Positions 35,082 to 45,573 are shown, counted from the stretch's first letter. The stretch is DNA of 64,000 nucleotides from Rivibacter subsaxonicus (GCF_004217215.1 NZ_SHKP01000005.1:67501-131500); one strand, 5' to 3'. Program-made: numbers and translations. Notes: generated by a model not told the origin, from the letters alone.

Positions 35082-36512
35082 TTACCCCACCCGGCACACC
35101 TTGAGCATGTTGGTGCCACCCGGGTGGCCCATCGGCTCGCCGCAGGTGATGGCGTAGGTGTCGCCGCGCTTGAGCACGCCGTGCTGCACCAGCAGCGACT
35201 CGGCCTCGCGCAGCGCCTCGTCGCGGTCGGTGTGCTGGTGCATCAGGATCGGCCGCACGTTGCGATAGAGCGCCATGCGGCGCTGGCTGCTGAGCTGCGC
35301 GGTCAGCGCGTAGATCGGCACGTGGATCTTGTTGCGGCTCATCCAGAGCGCGGTCGAGCCGCTCTCGGTGAGCGCGATGATCGCGCGGCAACCGAGGTGA
35401 TGTGCGGTGAACAGCGCGCCCATCGCGATGCTCTGGTCGATGCGCTCGAACTGGCGGTTCATGAAGTCGGCGTCGAGCATCACGTCCTCGGCGCGCTCGG
35501 CCTCGAGCGCGATCGCACTCATCTGCTCGATGGTCTCGACGGGGTACTTGCCGGCCGCGGTCTCGGCGCTCAGCATCACCGCGTCGGTGCCGTCGAGCAC
35601 CGCGTTGGCGACGTCGCTGACCTCGGCCCGGGTCGGCACCGGGTTGACGATCATCGACTCCATCATCTGGGTCGCGGTGATCACCACCTTGTCCATGTCG
35701 CGCGCCATGCGGATCATGCGTTTCTGCAGCGCCGGCACCGCGGCATTGCCGACCTCGACCGCGAGATCGCCGCGCGCGACCATGATGCCGTCACTGGCGG
35801 CCAGGATCTGCGCCAGCACCGGGATCGCCTCGCTGCGCTCGATCTTGGCGATCAGCGCCGGCCGGTGGTTGAAGGCTTCTCCGGCGACGTTGGCGAGCTG
35901 GCGCGCCATCTCCATGTCGGTCGCGTTCTTCGGGAAGCTGACCGCCAGGTAATCACTCTGGAAGCTCATCGCGGTGCGGATGTCCTCCATGTCCTTGGCG
36001 GTCAGGGCCGGCGCCGTGAGGCCGCCGCCGGCCTTGTTGATGCCCTTGTTGTTGGACAGCTCGCCGCCGACGACCACCGTGGTGTGGACCTCCTCGCCGC
36101 GCACCGCATCGACCGTCAGCCGCAGCAGGCCGTCGTTGAGCAGCAGCGTGTCGCCCGGCTTCACGTCGCGCGGCAGCGCCTTGTAGTCGAGGCCGACCCG
36201 CTCGTTGCAGCCAAGCGCGGTGGTGGCGCCATCGAGGATGAACTTCTGGCCCGGCTCCAGCATCGTCTTGCCGCCGTCGAACTTGCCGACCCGGATCTTC
36301 GGGCCCTGCAGGTCGGCCATGATCGCGACCTCGCGGCCTGTGGCCTTGGCCACCTCGCGCACCAGTGCCGCACGGGCGCGGTGATCGTCGGCCGTGCCGT
36401 GCGAGAAGTTGAGCCGCACCACGTCGACGCCGGCGCGGATCATCCGCTCCAGCACCTCGGGCGACGAGGAGGCGGGGCCGAGGGTGGCAACGATCTTGGT
36501 CGAACGGGGCAT
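35082..36512 (-). CDS. pyk: Pyruvate kinase
   Basis: Pyruvate kinase of 476 residues, converting phosphoenolpyruvate and ADP to pyruvate and ATP. The N terminus RSTKIVATLGPASSSPEVLE, the KIERSEAIPVLAQI block with the active-site Lys, the MVARGDLAVEVG metal/substrate block and VTATQMMESM are present. The C-terminal allosteric-type domain is complete. ATG 36512 gives the standard N terminus; a GTG seven codons upstream is less likely. Sits between pgk and fba. Confidence 0.97.
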   Translation of the reverse strand: MPRSTKIVATLGPASSSPEVLERMIRAGVDVVRLNFSHGTADDHRARAALVREVAKATGREVAIMADLQGPKIRVGKFDGGKTMLEPGQKFILDGATTALGCNERVGLDYKALPRDVKPGDTLLLNDGLLRLTVDAVRGEEVHTTVVVGGELSNNKGINKAGGGLTAPALTAKDMEDIRTAMSFQSDYLAVSFPKNATDMEMARQLANVAGEAFNHRPALIAKIERSEAIPVLAQILAASDGIMVARGDLAVEVGNAAVPALQKRMIRMARDMDKVVITATQMMESMIVNPVPTRAEVSDVANAVLDGTDAVMLSAETAAGKYPVETIEQMSAIALEAERAEDVMLDADFMNRQFERIDQSIAMGALFTAHHLGCRAIIALTESGSTALWMSRNKIHVPIYALTAQLSSQRRMALYRNVRPILMHQHTDRDEALREAESLLVQHGVLKRGDTYAITCGEPMGHPGGTNMLKVCRVG

Positions 36513-36583
36513 GCGGTCTCCGGTGTTGTTCACGGATTATCGGCATGCCCGGCCACCCTGCGGCCGGGGTGGCGGAGTATCGT

Positions 36584-37774
36584 TTATGCCGCCCGTCGGC
36601 CGAGGATCTCGAAGGCCGGCAGCGTCTTGCCCTCGAGCACCTCGAGGAAGGCGCCGCCACCAGTGGAGATGTAGCCCACGTCCTTCTCGATGCCGTACTT
36701 GGCGATCGCCGCCAGCGTGTCGCCACCGCCGGCGATGCTGAAGGCGCTCGAGGCCGCGATCGCGCGCGCCACCACCTCGGTACCGTGGCTGAAAGCCTCG
36801 AACTCGAACACGCCCATCGGGCCGTTCCAGACGATCGTGCCGGCGGCCTTGAGCTGGGCCGCCAGCTGCGCCGCGGTCTGCGGGCCGATGTCGAGGATCA
36901 GGTCGTCGGCGGCCACCTCGGCGGCCGGCTTGACGGTGGCCTCGGCATCGGCGGCAAAGCGCTTGCCGGTGACGACGTCGACCGGAATCGGCACCGCGGC
37001 GCCGCGCGCCTGCATCGCCGCGATCACCGCCTTGGCCGCCGGCACCAGGTCGGGCTCGGCCAGCGACTTGCCGATCGGCAGGCCGGCCGCAAGCATGAAG
37101 GTGTTGGCGATGCCGCCGCCGACGATCAGCTGGTCGACGTTCTTCGCCAGCGCCTCGAGGATGCTGAGCTTGGTGCTGACCTTGGAGCCGGCGACGATCG
37201 CGACCAGCGGCCGCTTCGGCTTGGCGAGCGCGGTGTTGATCGCATCGATCTCGGCCGCCAGCAACGGGCCGGCGCAGGCCACCGGCGCGAAAGCGGCGAT
37301 GCCGTAGGTGCTGGCCTCGGCACGATGAGCGGTGCCGAAGGCGTCGTGCACGAAGACGTCGCAGAGCGCGGCGAGCTTGCGCGCCAGCGCCTCGTCGTTC
37401 TTCTTCTCGCCCTTGTTGAGCCGGCAGTTCTCGAGCAGCACGACCTGGCCCGGCGCGACCTGCACGCCGCCGACCCAGTTCGAACGCAATTCCACCGGAC
37501 GGCCAAGCAGTTCGGCCAGCCGCTTTGCCACCGGCGCCAGCGAATCGGCCGGCTTGAACTCGCCCTCGGTCGGTCGGCCCAGGTGCGAGGTGACCATCAC
37601 CGCCGCACCGGCGTCCAGCGCCAGCCGGATGCAGGGCACCGAGGCGCGAATGCGGGTGTCCTCGGTGATGTGGCCGGCGTCGTCCTGCGGCACGTTGAGG
37701 TCGGCGCGGATGAAGACGCGCTTGCCGGCAATGCGGCCCTCGCGCACCAGATCCTCGAAACGCAGCACCTTCAT
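36584..37774 (-). CDS. pgk: Phosphoglycerate kinase
   Basis: Phosphoglycerate kinase, 396 residues. Substrate blocks [15 protein letters not shown] and [13 protein letters not shown], hinge and nucleotide blocks [14 protein letters not shown] and [13 protein letters not shown] are all intact, as is the C-terminal FEILG. ATG 37774 is the family start. pyk follows 71 bases later. The upstream genes azlC and azlD run in the same direction and may share the promoter. Confidence 0.97.
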   Translation of the reverse strand: MKVLRFEDLVREGRIAGKRVFIRADLNVPQDDAGHITEDTRIRASVPCIRLALDAGAAVMVTSHLGRPTEGEFKPADSLAPVAKRLAELLGRPVELRSNWVGGVQVAPGQVVLLENCRLNKGEKKNDEALARKLAALCDVFVHDAFGTAHRAEASTYGIAAFAPVACAGPLLAAEIDAINTALAKPKRPLVAIVAGSKVSTKLSILEALAKNVDQLIVGGGIANTFMLAAGLPIGKSLAEPDLVPAAKAVIAAMQARGAAVPIPVDVVTGKRFAADAEATVKPAAEVAADDLILDIGPQTAAQLAAQLKAAGTIVWNGPMGVFEFEAFSHGTEVVARAIAASSAFSIAGGGDTLAAIAKYGIEKDVGYISTGGGAFLEVLEGKTLPAFEILGRRAA

Positions 37775-37814
37775 CGATCGGTCTCCTGGATGTTGTTCGT
37801 GGTCGGGGCGCCGC

Positions 37815-38162
37815 TCACCAGCCGAGGCCGATGCGCAGCGGCAGCAGCACCAGCATGCCGGTGACGATGGTGCCGAGGATGTCGCGCCGCCAGCAGAAGA
37901 AGTAGAGCGTGGCCACGACCGCACTGTAGACGCGGGCGTCGCGCCAGGGCGCTGTGATCAGCTCGCCCTGCACCATCACGATCTCGGGCACCACCACCGC
38001 CGCCAGCGCGGCCAGCGGAGCGTAGCGCAGGCCGCGCTTGAGCCAGCCCGGCATCGCGATCTCGCGCTCAGAGATGAAGAAGAAGCAGCGCGTGAACACC
38101 GTGATGACGGTCAGCCCGACCACGGCCAGAAGCACTTCAGTGGTCGACATCGCGGCGATCAT
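37815..38162 (-). CDS. azlD: AzlD-family branched-chain amino acid exporter subunit
   Basis: Small membrane protein, 115 residues with about four helices, of the AzlD family that works with AzlC to export branched-chain amino acids. The [33 protein letters not shown] stretch is typical. ATG 38162 overlaps the azlC stop by 4 bases (ATGA), showing translational coupling; another ATG at 38150 is possible. Its stop is 40 bases before the pgk start. Confidence 0.88.
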   Translation of the reverse strand: MIAAMSTTEVLLAVVGLTVITVFTRCFFFISEREIAMPGWLKRGLRYAPLAALAAVVVPEIVMVQGELITAPWRDARVYSAVVATLYFFCWRRDILGTIVTGMLVLLPLRIGLGW

Positions 38163-38998
38163 GCGAGTTTCCCCATCGCGCGAACCGAGCCGTCGCGCGG
38201 CTTGCGACGATCGGGCGTGAGCATGACCCGCAGGCGCCGGCCGGCGTCGCCGCTGCCGTCGATGAACAGGCCGACGCAGACCGCCGCCGCGATCGCGACC
38301 ACGATGTTGAGCTTGAAGGGTAGCGCGAAGGCCGCCACCGCGGCGCCGCCAGCCACGATCGCCGAGACCATCGTCGCGCGGTCGGACAGCAGCGAGTAGG
38401 CCAGGCCCAGCAGCGCCAGCGTGCCGGCAAAACCGAGGCCCCATTGCGTGGGGATCGCTTCGGCCAGCAGGATGCCGATCACCGAGGGAATCTGCCAGGC
38501 GCTGTAGTTGGTCAGCACCGAGCCCCAGAAGTACGAGAGCTGCTCCTGATGCGCCGCGGGCGACTCGCTCTGCTCCAGTTCGGCGCCGCCGGCGGTGCCG
38601 GCCGGCGCGAAGCGCTTCATGAACAACACGTAGTTGATGTCGCCGGCGAAGTAGCCGAGCAGCAGGCGCAGCGGTCGCGGGTAGGGCAGGAAGTACGGCC
38701 GCCACTGCGCGCTGAAGATCACGAAGCGCAGGTTGACGCAGAAGGCCGTGGCCCAGATCACCCAGACCGGCGCGCCGCTGACGATCAGCGGCACCGTCGC
38801 CAGTTGGGCGCTACCGGCAAAGACCGTGAAGTTGATCAGCAGCGCCAGCGGCACCGACAGGCCGCCCTTGACCATCGCCACGCCGGTGACCAGCCCCCAG
38901 GCGGCAACGCCGATCGAGGGACCCAGCATTTCGCGCGCGCCGACACGGAAGGCGGGGTGGCGGACCGTGGTGCGCCAGTCGGGGGCAGCTAGGGACAT
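38159..38998 (-). CDS. azlC: AzlC-family branched-chain amino acid exporter
   Basis: Inner-membrane protein, 279 residues with about eight helices. GPSIGVAAWGLVTGVAMVKGGLS, FAGSAQLATVPLIVSGAP, AFCVNLRFVIFSAQWRPYF and GYFAGDINYVLFMKRF match AzlC. A glutamate-rich, charged loop (GGAELEQSESPAAHQEQLSYF) lies mid-protein. With AzlD it should make a two-part exporter for leucine, valine or analogues. ATG 38998. Confidence 0.9.
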   Translation of the reverse strand: MSLAAPDWRTTVRHPAFRVGAREMLGPSIGVAAWGLVTGVAMVKGGLSVPLALLINFTVFAGSAQLATVPLIVSGAPVWVIWATAFCVNLRFVIFSAQWRPYFLPYPRPLRLLLGYFAGDINYVLFMKRFAPAGTAGGAELEQSESPAAHQEQLSYFWGSVLTNYSAWQIPSVIGILLAEAIPTQWGLGFAGTLALLGLAYSLLSDRATMVSAIVAGGAAVAAFALPFKLNIVVAIAAAVCVGLFIDGSGDAGRRLRVMLTPDRRKPRDGSVRAMGKLA

Positions 38999-39076
38999 AC
39001 CCGCATTGTCCCACCGCCCCCGGACCGACCCGGCCCGCGGGGTTTATTCGGCGGCGAGGCCGCCGCGGCGATGGCT

Positions 39077-39853
39077 CTACAGCTTGCTGACGCTACCGCT
39101 GCCGGCCACCGAGGCCTTGAGGCCGGCGTCACCGCGCCAGCGCACGTCGCCGCTGCCCGCGATCGAGACATCGAGGGTCTTGCTCGCCTGCACCTTGGCA
39201 TCTCCGCTACCGGCGATGCGAACGCTCACTTGGTCAGCGTCGAGTGCCGTGGTGTCGACGTCGCCGCTGCCCGACACCGCAATCGACAGCGTCGCGGCGC
39301 GGCCGCTGGCGCGGATGTCGCCGCTGCCGGCGATGGACAGGGCCAGCGATTCGGCGTTCAGGCCCTCGATCACCAGGTCGCCCGAACCCGACACGCTGGC
39401 GGCCAGCGCGGGGGTCTTCAATGCCTCGAGGTGGACGTCGCCGGAGCCGAAGATCGCCAGGCCGCGCAGTGTCGCCACCTCGACCACGATCTCCGGCGTT
39501 GCGCTGGCGCGCACTTGCTCGCCGCGCTTCCAGGCGATCTCGAGTGCCCGGTCGGGACCGACGGTGGTCTCGACCAGCGCCTGAAGGTTGTCGTCGGTGC
39601 GCACCAGCACCGACTCGCGGCCGGTCGGGCGCACGCGCAGCTTGAAGGGCCCGCGCAGGCGGATCGTGTCGAAACCGCTGAGCGCGCGGATCTGTTCAGT
39701 GCGGTTGCCCGAACCGGCGGTGCTGTTGCCCCAGGTGGCGGCTTGCGCCACGCCGGAGCCCATCAGGGCGAGGCCGAGACTGCCGAGCAGCAGCAGTTGA
39801 CGGCGCGAGGCCCGGGCGGCCGATGGACGACGGGTGGTCGAGGACGGGGTCAT
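39077..39853 (-). CDS. DUF2807 (head-GIN) exported protein
   Basis: A 258-residue exported protein with a Tat-like signal (SRRQLLLLGSLGLALMGSG). After FDTIRLRGPFKLRVRPTG, the chain becomes a right-handed beta solenoid with at least six SGSGD/AGSGD turns spaced about 17-21 residues apart, ending GSGSVSKL. This is the DUF2807/GIN domain, of unknown function, often surface-associated or near anti-sigma factors; no such partner is adjacent here. ATG 39853. Likely periplasmic. Confidence 0.87.
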   Translation of the reverse strand: MTPSSTTRRPSAARASRRQLLLLGSLGLALMGSGVAQAATWGNSTAGSGNRTEQIRALSGFDTIRLRGPFKLRVRPTGRESVLVRTDDNLQALVETTVGPDRALEIAWKRGEQVRASATPEIVVEVATLRGLAIFGSGDVHLEALKTPALAASVSGSGDLVIEGLNAESLALSIAGSGDIRASGRAATLSIAVSGSGDVDTTALDADQVSVRIAGSGDAKVQASKTLDVSIAGSGDVRWRGDAGLKASVAGSGSVSKL

Positions 39854-39992
39854 GAGGCGCTCCTTGCAGGATGTTCGATGCCCGCAGGATGAGCTTGCAG
39901 CCCGCCGCCGTCGCGGGCGATGAGACGAAGCGTCGCCCGGCCCGGCCGAACTGCCGGCGCGCGCGACGGACGGCGCGCCGCTCGGCCCCGCA

Positions 39993-40841
39993 CTAGCCTT
40001 GCACGCCCTGCGCCATCGCCATCAGCTTCTCGACCCGCTCCTCGGTCGCCGGGTGGGTGCTGAACAGGCCGCGCAGCCCGCCGCCGGAGAGCGGATTCAT
40101 GATCATCATCTGGGCCGTCTCGGGGTGACGCTCGGCGGTCTCGAGCGGCGTGCCCTGCGCGGCGCGCTGGATCTTCTGCAGCGCGCTGGCCAGCGCCTGC
40201 GGGTCGCCCGAGATCTCGGCGCCGCCGCGATCGGCCTCGAACTCGCGCGCGCGGCTGATCGCCATCTGGATCAGGCTGGCGGCGATCGGCGCCAGGATCG
40301 CCACCGCGATGCCGGCAATCGGGTTGCTGCGGCCATCGCTGCCGCGGCCGAACAGCATCGCGAAGTTGGCAAGCATCGAGATCGCGCCGGCCATCGTCGC
40401 GCTGATCGTGCTGATCAGGATGTCGCGGTGCTTCACGTGCGCCAACTCGTGCGCCATCACCCCGCGCAGTTCGCGCTCCGAGAGCACACGCAGGATGCCG
40501 GTGGTGGCGGCGACCGCCGCGTTCTGCGGATTGCGGCCGGTGGCGAAGGCGTTCGGCGCGTCCTCGTTGATCAGGTAGACCTTGGGCATCGGCAACTCGG
40601 CCTTCTGCGCCAGCTCGGCCACCATCCGGTAGAACTGCGGCGCGGTGGTCTCGTCGACCTGCTGCGCGTTGTACATCTTCAGCACCAGCTTGTCGCTGAA
40701 CCAGTAGCTGAAGAAGTTCATGCCGACCGCGACCATCAGCGCCAGCATCATGCCCTGGCGACCGCCGAGCATCGAGCCGAGCGCCATGAACAGCGCGGTG
40801 ATCGCCGCCATCAGGATGGCGGTCTTCATGATGTTGAACAT
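39993..40841 (-). CDS. htpX: Membrane-bound zinc protease HtpX
   Basis: Heat-shock membrane protease of 282 residues, M48 family. Two N-terminal membrane helices, the zinc motif [12 protein letters not shown] (HExxH) and the downstream [15 protein letters not shown] glutamate ligand block; two further helices lie between them. It degrades damaged membrane proteins. ATG 40841 ([11 protein letters not shown]) is the family start. It lies 68 bases after fmt on the same strand, a common def-fmt-htpX order. Confidence 0.95.
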   Translation of the reverse strand: MFNIMKTAILMAAITALFMALGSMLGGRQGMMLALMVAVGMNFFSYWFSDKLVLKMYNAQQVDETTAPQFYRMVAELAQKAELPMPKVYLINEDAPNAFATGRNPQNAAVAATTGILRVLSERELRGVMAHELAHVKHRDILISTISATMAGAISMLANFAMLFGRGSDGRSNPIAGIAVAILAPIAASLIQMAISRAREFEADRGGAEISGDPQALASALQKIQRAAQGTPLETAERHPETAQMMIMNPLSGGGLRGLFSTHPATEERVEKLMAMAQGVQG

Positions 40842-40909
40842 GCTGGGTTCCTGTCGAGGTAAGGCGCCGATCCGGCGCAGCAGCGTAGATGCGGCCGCCG
40901 GCCGCGAGT

Positions 40910-41872
40910 TCAATCGCCGCCGGCCGACGCAAGCATAAGTCCGGCCTCGAGCGGATGCGCGCGCAGGAAGTCGGCCGCCGCGACGCGGCGACCGCCCGGA
41001 CGCTGCAGGACGCGCAGGCCAAGCGCGCCATCGGCCGTGGCGACCACCAGCTCGTCACCGGCCGCGCGCAGCACCTGGCCGGGCTTGCCGTTGCCGGCCA
41101 CCGGCTCGGCGCGCCACAACTTCAGGCTCTCGCCGCCGAGCGTGAAGCTCGCACCCGGGAAGGGATCGAAGGCGCGCACCCGGCGTTCGATCTGCACGGC
41201 CGGCAGGCGCCAGTCGATTGCCGCCTCGGCCTTCTCGATCTTGTGCGCGTAGCTCAGGCCCTCGCTCGGCTGCGGCAGCGGTCGCAGACCGCCGGCAGCA
41301 GCCAGCTCCAGCGCCTCGACGATCAGGCGGCCGCCAAGGTCTGCCAGGCGATCGTGCAGCGTCGCGGTGGTGTCGGTCGGTGCGATCGGCTCGCGCTCGA
41401 CCAGCAGCATGGCGCCGGTATCGAGACCGGCATCCATCTGCATGATCGTGATGCCGGTCTCGGTGTCGCCAGCCTCGATCGCACGGTGGATCGGCGCCGC
41501 ACCGCGCCAGCGCGGCAGCAGCGAGGCGTGGATGTTGAGGCAGCCCAGGCGCGGCAGATCCAGCACCCAGGCCGGCAGGATCAGGCCGTAGGCGGCGACC
41601 ACCAGCACGTCGGGCGCGGCCGCTTCAAGCGCGGCGCGCGCGGCGGCGGCGTCATCGGCGAACTTGCCGTCCAGCCTCAGGCCGCGCGGCTGCGCCAGCG
41701 GCAGGCCATGCTCGAGCGCGAAGACCTTGACCGCCGAGGGCTGCAGCTTCATGCCGCGCCCGGCCGGACGATCGGGCTGGGTCAGCACCAGCGGGATCTC
41801 GAAGCCGGCCGCGTGCAGCCGCGCCAGCGCGATGCGAGCGAAATCCGGCGTGCCGGCAAAAGCGACCTTCAT
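40910..41872 (-). CDS. fmt: Methionyl-tRNA formyltransferase
   Basis: Formyltransferase for initiator tRNA, 320 residues. N terminus [16 protein letters not shown], formyl-folate site [21 protein letters not shown] with the catalytic Asn, His and the later Asp in [15 protein letters not shown]-terminal tRNA-binding domain is complete. ATG 41872 is preferred over a GTG six codons upstream that would overlap def. def is 14 bases upstream on the same strand. Confidence 0.96.
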   Translation of the reverse strand: MKVAFAGTPDFARIALARLHAAGFEIPLVLTQPDRPAGRGMKLQPSAVKVFALEHGLPLAQPRGLRLDGKFADDAAAARAALEAAAPDVLVVAAYGLILPAWVLDLPRLGCLNIHASLLPRWRGAAPIHRAIEAGDTETGITIMQMDAGLDTGAMLLVEREPIAPTDTTATLHDRLADLGGRLIVEALELAAAGGLRPLPQPSEGLSYAHKIEKAEAAIDWRLPAVQIERRVRAFDPFPGASFTLGGESLKLWRAEPVAGNGKPGQVLRAAGDELVVATADGALGLRVLQRPGGRRVAAADFLRAHPLEAGLMLASAGGD

Positions 41873-41886
41873 CGGCTTCGCACCGC

Positions 41887-42393
41887 TCACGCCCCGTCGC
41901 GCGCCTTCTTCAGCATCTTGCTCTTGATGCGGTTGCGCTTGAGCGGCGAGAGGTACTCGACGAAGACCTTGCCGAGCAGGTGATCCATCTCGTGCTGCAC
42001 GCAGACCGCGAGCAGGCCGTCGGCGTCGAACTCCTGCGGCTGGCCGTCACGGCCGAGCGCACGCACCCGTACCCGGGCATGGCGCGGCACCTTGTCGTAG
42101 ACCTGCGGCACCGAGAGGCAGCCCTCGTCACCCAGGATCATCTCCTCGCTGGTCCAGACCAGTTCGGGGTTGATCAGCACACGCGGGTCGTTGCGCTCGT
42201 CGGACACATCGATGACCAGCACGCGTTCATGCACATCCACCTGGGTCGCAGCCAGGCCGACGCCCTGCGCCTCGTACATGGTCTCGAACATGTCGTCGAC
42301 CAGCTGACGCACGCGCGCGTCGACTTCGGACACCGGCTTGGCGACGGTGTGCAGGCGCGGATCGGGGTAGCACAGGATCGGTAACAGGGCCAT
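41887..42393 (-). CDS. def: Peptide deformylase
   Basis: Metal peptidase removing the formyl group from new proteins, 168 residues. Motif 1 [12 protein letters not shown], motif 2 EGCLSVP (Cys ligand) and motif 3 HEMDHLLG (two His ligands and catalytic Glu) are intact. ATG 42393 gives [14 protein letters not shown], the standard start. fmt follows 14 bases later. The 266-base space to the divergent LysM gene holds both promoters; no clear -35/-10 pair could be assigned there. Confidence 0.97.
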   Translation of the reverse strand: MALLPILCYPDPRLHTVAKPVSEVDARVRQLVDDMFETMYEAQGVGLAATQVDVHERVLVIDVSDERNDPRVLINPELVWTSEEMILGDEGCLSVPQVYDKVPRHARVRVRALGRDGQPQEFDADGLLAVCVQHEMDHLLGKVFVEYLSPLKRNRIKSKMLKKARDGA

Positions 42394-42659
42394 GGCAGAG
42401 CTCAAACAGGCGGTGGCAAGCGAATGCCGGCGGTGTGGATCGAACGCAACGCGCAGGCCGTGAACGGTGCCCGCGCGAGGGGCGCCGTTGCAGGCTGTTT
42501 CATTGCGGCATCAATGGTTTAGGGGCAGAATCTTCGAAACGAGGTGAGGATTTTCGCCGATCTCGCACAGCCCCGCAGGCCGTGTGTCAACGGTCGGTTC
42601 CGCGCCCAAAACCACAGGTCGCCGGCGGGATGGATCCGGCGACGCCGGAGATCCCGTTC

Positions 42660-43835
42660 ATGACGCATCGCAAGTCGGCCCCGAGCCACAGGCCCCGCGG
42701 GGCCATGACCGCCACCGCGCTGACGCTGGGCCTGGCAGCCCTCACCACCAGCGTCGGGGCGGCGGCAGCCGAGCCGGGTTTCCCGATCACCGCACAGCAG
42801 CGCAGCACCGCACAGCAGGTCGCTCAGGCCGGCGTGCCGCTGTCGGAGCTGGCCGCAGACGCGCCCGACAGCTACACCGTCAAGAGCGGTGACACGCTGT
42901 GGGCCATCTCCAGCCTCTACCTCAGGAGCCCGTGGAAGTGGCCCGAGCTGTGGGGCATGAACCTCGAACAGATCCGCAACCCGCACCTGATCTTCCCTGG
43001 CCAGCTACTGGTGCTCGAGAAGTCGGGTGGTCGCGCCACGCTGAAGGTCGCCGGCGGCCAGCCGGGCGGCACCGATCGCCTGTCGCCGCAGGTGCGCGAC
43101 AAGGGCCCGGGCGGCGCCGCGCTGGCCGCGGTGGCGATCAAGTATCTCGAGGGCTTCTTCAACGACGCCGTCATCCTCGACAGCAACACGCTCGAGAGCG
43201 CGCCGCGCATCGTCGCCACCCAGGAAGGCCGCGTGCTGCTCGGCAAGGGTGACACCGCCTACGTGCGCGGCGAACTCGGCGGCGTGCGCGACTGGCGCGT
43301 GTTCCGCCGGCCGAAGGCGCTGATCGACCCCGACACGAAGCAGGTGCTCGGCTACGAGGCGCGCTCGGTCGGCACCGCCCAGTACGTGCGCCCGGGCGGC
43401 ACCAACGACCGCGGAGAGATCGTGCCCGCGTCGTTCACCATTACCAACGCGCATGAAGAGGCCAATCTCTTCGACCGCCTGGCGCCGACCCAGTCGATGG
43501 ACGAGGCCGCGCTGGTGCCGCATGCGCCGGCCCAGCCGATCGATGGCCGCGTCATCTCGGTCTACGGCGACGCACTCAACGCCGGCCAGAACCAGATCGT
43601 CGCCATCAACCGCGGCACCCGCGACGGTGTCGAACGCGGCCATGTGCTGGCGCTGTGGCGCGCCGGCGCCGCCGCTCGCGACGTCACGCAGGGCGGGCGG
43701 CCGCAGGCGATGCGCCTGCCCGACGAGCGCCACGGCCTGCTGTTCGTGTTCCGCACCTTCGACAGCATGTCCTACGCCTTGATCCTGCGCGTCGAGCGCC
43801 AGGTCACCGCCGGCGACCGCTTCACCCAGCCCTGA
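42660..43835 (+). CDS. LysM-domain exported protein
   Basis: A 391-residue exported protein with a signal peptide (to about residue 37) and one LysM domain at about 71-123 (YTVKSGDTLWAISSLYL, then WGMNLEQIRNPHLIFPGQLLVL), binding peptidoglycan. The rest is a conserved Betaproteobacterial domain with QVLGYEARSVGTAQYVR and AINRGTRDGVERGHVLALWR, of unknown role. ATG 42660 has a ccggag site upstream. It precedes dprA by 54 bases; LysM-dprA-smg is a usual order in this lineage. Confidence 0.88.
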   Translation: MTHRKSAPSHRPRGAMTATALTLGLAALTTSVGAAAAEPGFPITAQQRSTAQQVAQAGVPLSELAADAPDSYTVKSGDTLWAISSLYLRSPWKWPELWGMNLEQIRNPHLIFPGQLLVLEKSGGRATLKVAGGQPGGTDRLSPQVRDKGPGGAALAAVAIKYLEGFFNDAVILDSNTLESAPRIVATQEGRVLLGKGDTAYVRGELGGVRDWRVFRRPKALIDPDTKQVLGYEARSVGTAQYVRPGGTNDRGEIVPASFTITNAHEEANLFDRLAPTQSMDEAALVPHAPAQPIDGRVISVYGDALNAGQNQIVAINRGTRDGVERGHVLALWRAGAAARDVTQGGRPQAMRLPDERHGLLFVFRTFDSMSYALILRVERQVTAGDRFTQP

Positions 43836-43889
43836 CGAGTTGCGGCGAGCGCCGCCGGGCCTGACTCGCGCCGGTTGCAGGCTGGAGCC

Positions 43890-45014
43890 ATGCTCGACCG
43901 GAACGAACTGGCCGCCTGGCTGCGGCTGATCGAGACACCCGACATCGGGCTGGCGACGGCACGCCAGTTGCTCGCCGCCTTCGGCAGCCCCGAGGCGGTC
44001 TTCGATGCGCCGCCGGCGCTGTGGGCACGAACCGTCGGCGAATCCGCCGCGCGCGCGCTGGCGAAGCCACCCGACCAGCTCGGCGAGCTCGTCGAGCGCA
44101 CTTGGGACTGGCTCCACGCGGACGCGCCGACAGCGCCCCGGCATCTGCTGGCCCTGGGCGATGCCGGGTACCCGAAGCTGCTGCTCGAAACGGCCGACCC
44201 GCCGCTGATGCTCTACGCGGTCGGTCGCGTCGAACTGCTCGCCGCGCCGGCGGTCGCGATCGTCGGCAGCCGAAATCCGACGCCGCAAGGCACGCTGGAT
44301 GCGCGCGAGTTCGGCACCGCCCTCTCGAGTGCCGGACTGTGCGTGATCTCGGGGCTGGCGCTGGGCATCGACGGCGCGGCGCATGAGGGCGCGCTCGACG
44401 CCGGCGCGGCCACAGGCGGCGGCGGCACGATCGCCGTGATGGGCACCGGCGTCGACCGCATCTACCCCAAGCGCCACCACGCGCTGGCTCGGCGCATTGC
44501 CAGCGAGGGCCTGCTGCTGAGCGAATGCGCGCTCGGCGCGATGCCGCTGGCGCACCACTTCCCGCGCCGCAACCGGCTGATCGCCGGCCTGAGCCTGGGC
44601 ACGCTGGTGGTCGAGGCGGCGCTGCAATCGGGTTCGCTGATCACCGCGCGGCTGGCGGCCGAGATCGGCCGCGAGGTGTTCGCGATCCCTGGCTCGATCC
44701 ACAGCCCGCTGTCACGCGGCTGCCATGCACTGATCCGCCAGGGTGCCAAGCTGGTCGAGACGGCGCAGGACGTGCTCGACGAGTTGCGTTGGCAACCCGG
44801 GACGGTGGCCCCTGCCGGGCAGACGCCGTCCCTCGCCGCCCCGGATGACCCGTTGCTGGCGGCGCTCGGCCACGATCCGCTGACGCTGGACGCGCTGGCC
44901 GGGCGCACCGGCATCGCCCCGGCCGAACTCAGCGCGCGCCTGCTCGAACTGGAGCTGGCCGGGGTCGTGGCGAGGCTGCCGGGTCAACGATTTCAACGCC
45001 TGGTGCGGGCCTGA
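43890..45014 (+). CDS. dprA: DNA-processing protein DprA
   Basis: DprA/Smf, 374 residues, which loads RecA on incoming single-stranded DNA during natural transformation. An N-terminal helical SAM-like region is followed by the Rossmann-like core (AIVGSRNPTPQG, SGLALGIDGAAHEGAL, NRLIAGLSLGTLVVEAALQSGSL) and a C-terminal winged helix (LTLDALAGRTGIAPAELSARL). All the usual DNA-binding blocks are present. Smg follows 77 bases later. Confidence 0.94.
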   Translation: MLDRNELAAWLRLIETPDIGLATARQLLAAFGSPEAVFDAPPALWARTVGESAARALAKPPDQLGELVERTWDWLHADAPTAPRHLLALGDAGYPKLLLETADPPLMLYAVGRVELLAAPAVAIVGSRNPTPQGTLDAREFGTALSSAGLCVISGLALGIDGAAHEGALDAGAATGGGGTIAVMGTGVDRIYPKRHHALARRIASEGLLLSECALGAMPLAHHFPRRNRLIAGLSLGTLVVEAALQSGSLITARLAAEIGREVFAIPGSIHSPLSRGCHALIRQGAKLVETAQDVLDELRWQPGTVAPAGQTPSLAAPDDPLLAALGHDPLTLDALAGRTGIAPAELSARLLELELAGVVARLPGQRFQRLVRA

Positions 45015-45091
45015 GCAATGATCAAAAGCCCCCTCTGTCGTACCGGTGCCGCACCCCACTGCGGCCGGGACCGCTGTGGTATCTTGAATCC

Positions 45092-45544
45092 ATGTTCGAA
45101 GTGCTCGTCTACGTTTACGAAAACTACTGGCGCCCGGACGCCTGCCCCGACGCGCGCCAGCTGAGCCGAAAGCTGTCGGCGGTCGGCTTCGAGAGCGACG
45201 AGATCCAGGACGCGCTGACCTGGCTCGACGGCCTGAGCAGCGCCGCCGAGTCCTACGCCGGCACCCAGAGCGCCGTCGGCATGCGCGTCTACGTCGCGGC
45301 CGAGACCGAACATCTGGGCGAAGGCTCGATCGGCTTCATCAGCTTCCTCGAGTCCGCCGGCGTGCTGCGTCCCGACATGCGCGAGATCGCGATCGATCGC
45401 GCGATGGCGATCCCCGGCAGCCCGCTCGCGCTCGAAGACCTCAAGATCATCGTGCTGATGGTGTTCTGGAGCCTGGGCGAGGAGCCCGATGCGCTGATCC
45501 TCGACGAGCTGTTCGTCGATGCCGAGGACCGGCTGATCCACTAG
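45092..45544 (+). CDS. smg: Smg family protein (DUF494)
   Basis: A 150-residue protein of the Smg/DUF494 family. MFEVLVYVYENYW at the start, FESDEIQDALTWLDGL, and the C-terminal LALEDLKIIVLMVFWSLGEEPD are family blocks. Function is unknown; it commonly lies next to dprA and topA. Here the gene is followed by a strong two-way terminator and not by topA. ATG 45092. Confidence 0.93.
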   Translation: MFEVLVYVYENYWRPDACPDARQLSRKLSAVGFESDEIQDALTWLDGLSSAAESYAGTQSAVGMRVYVAAETEHLGEGSIGFISFLESAGVLRPDMREIAIDRAMAIPGSPLALEDLKIIVLMVFWSLGEEPDALILDELFVDAEDRLIH

Positions 45545-45573
45545 CCGGCCGAAGGCCGCACCGCCACAACGAC

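Noticed and set aside
39050-39064. ggcggc-gag-gccgcc hairpin as a terminator after the DUF2807 gene
   Set aside because: No T-run and such hairpins are frequent at this GC content.
42394-42659. Promoter pair between def and the LysM gene
   Set aside because: TTGCAG (42487) with TCAATG 17 bases later is a weak match on the -10 side; not enough to call.
43005-44702. Long antisense frame across the LysM and dprA genes
   Set aside because: Shadow of codon bias; both plus-strand proteins are well conserved and the antisense product resembles nothing.
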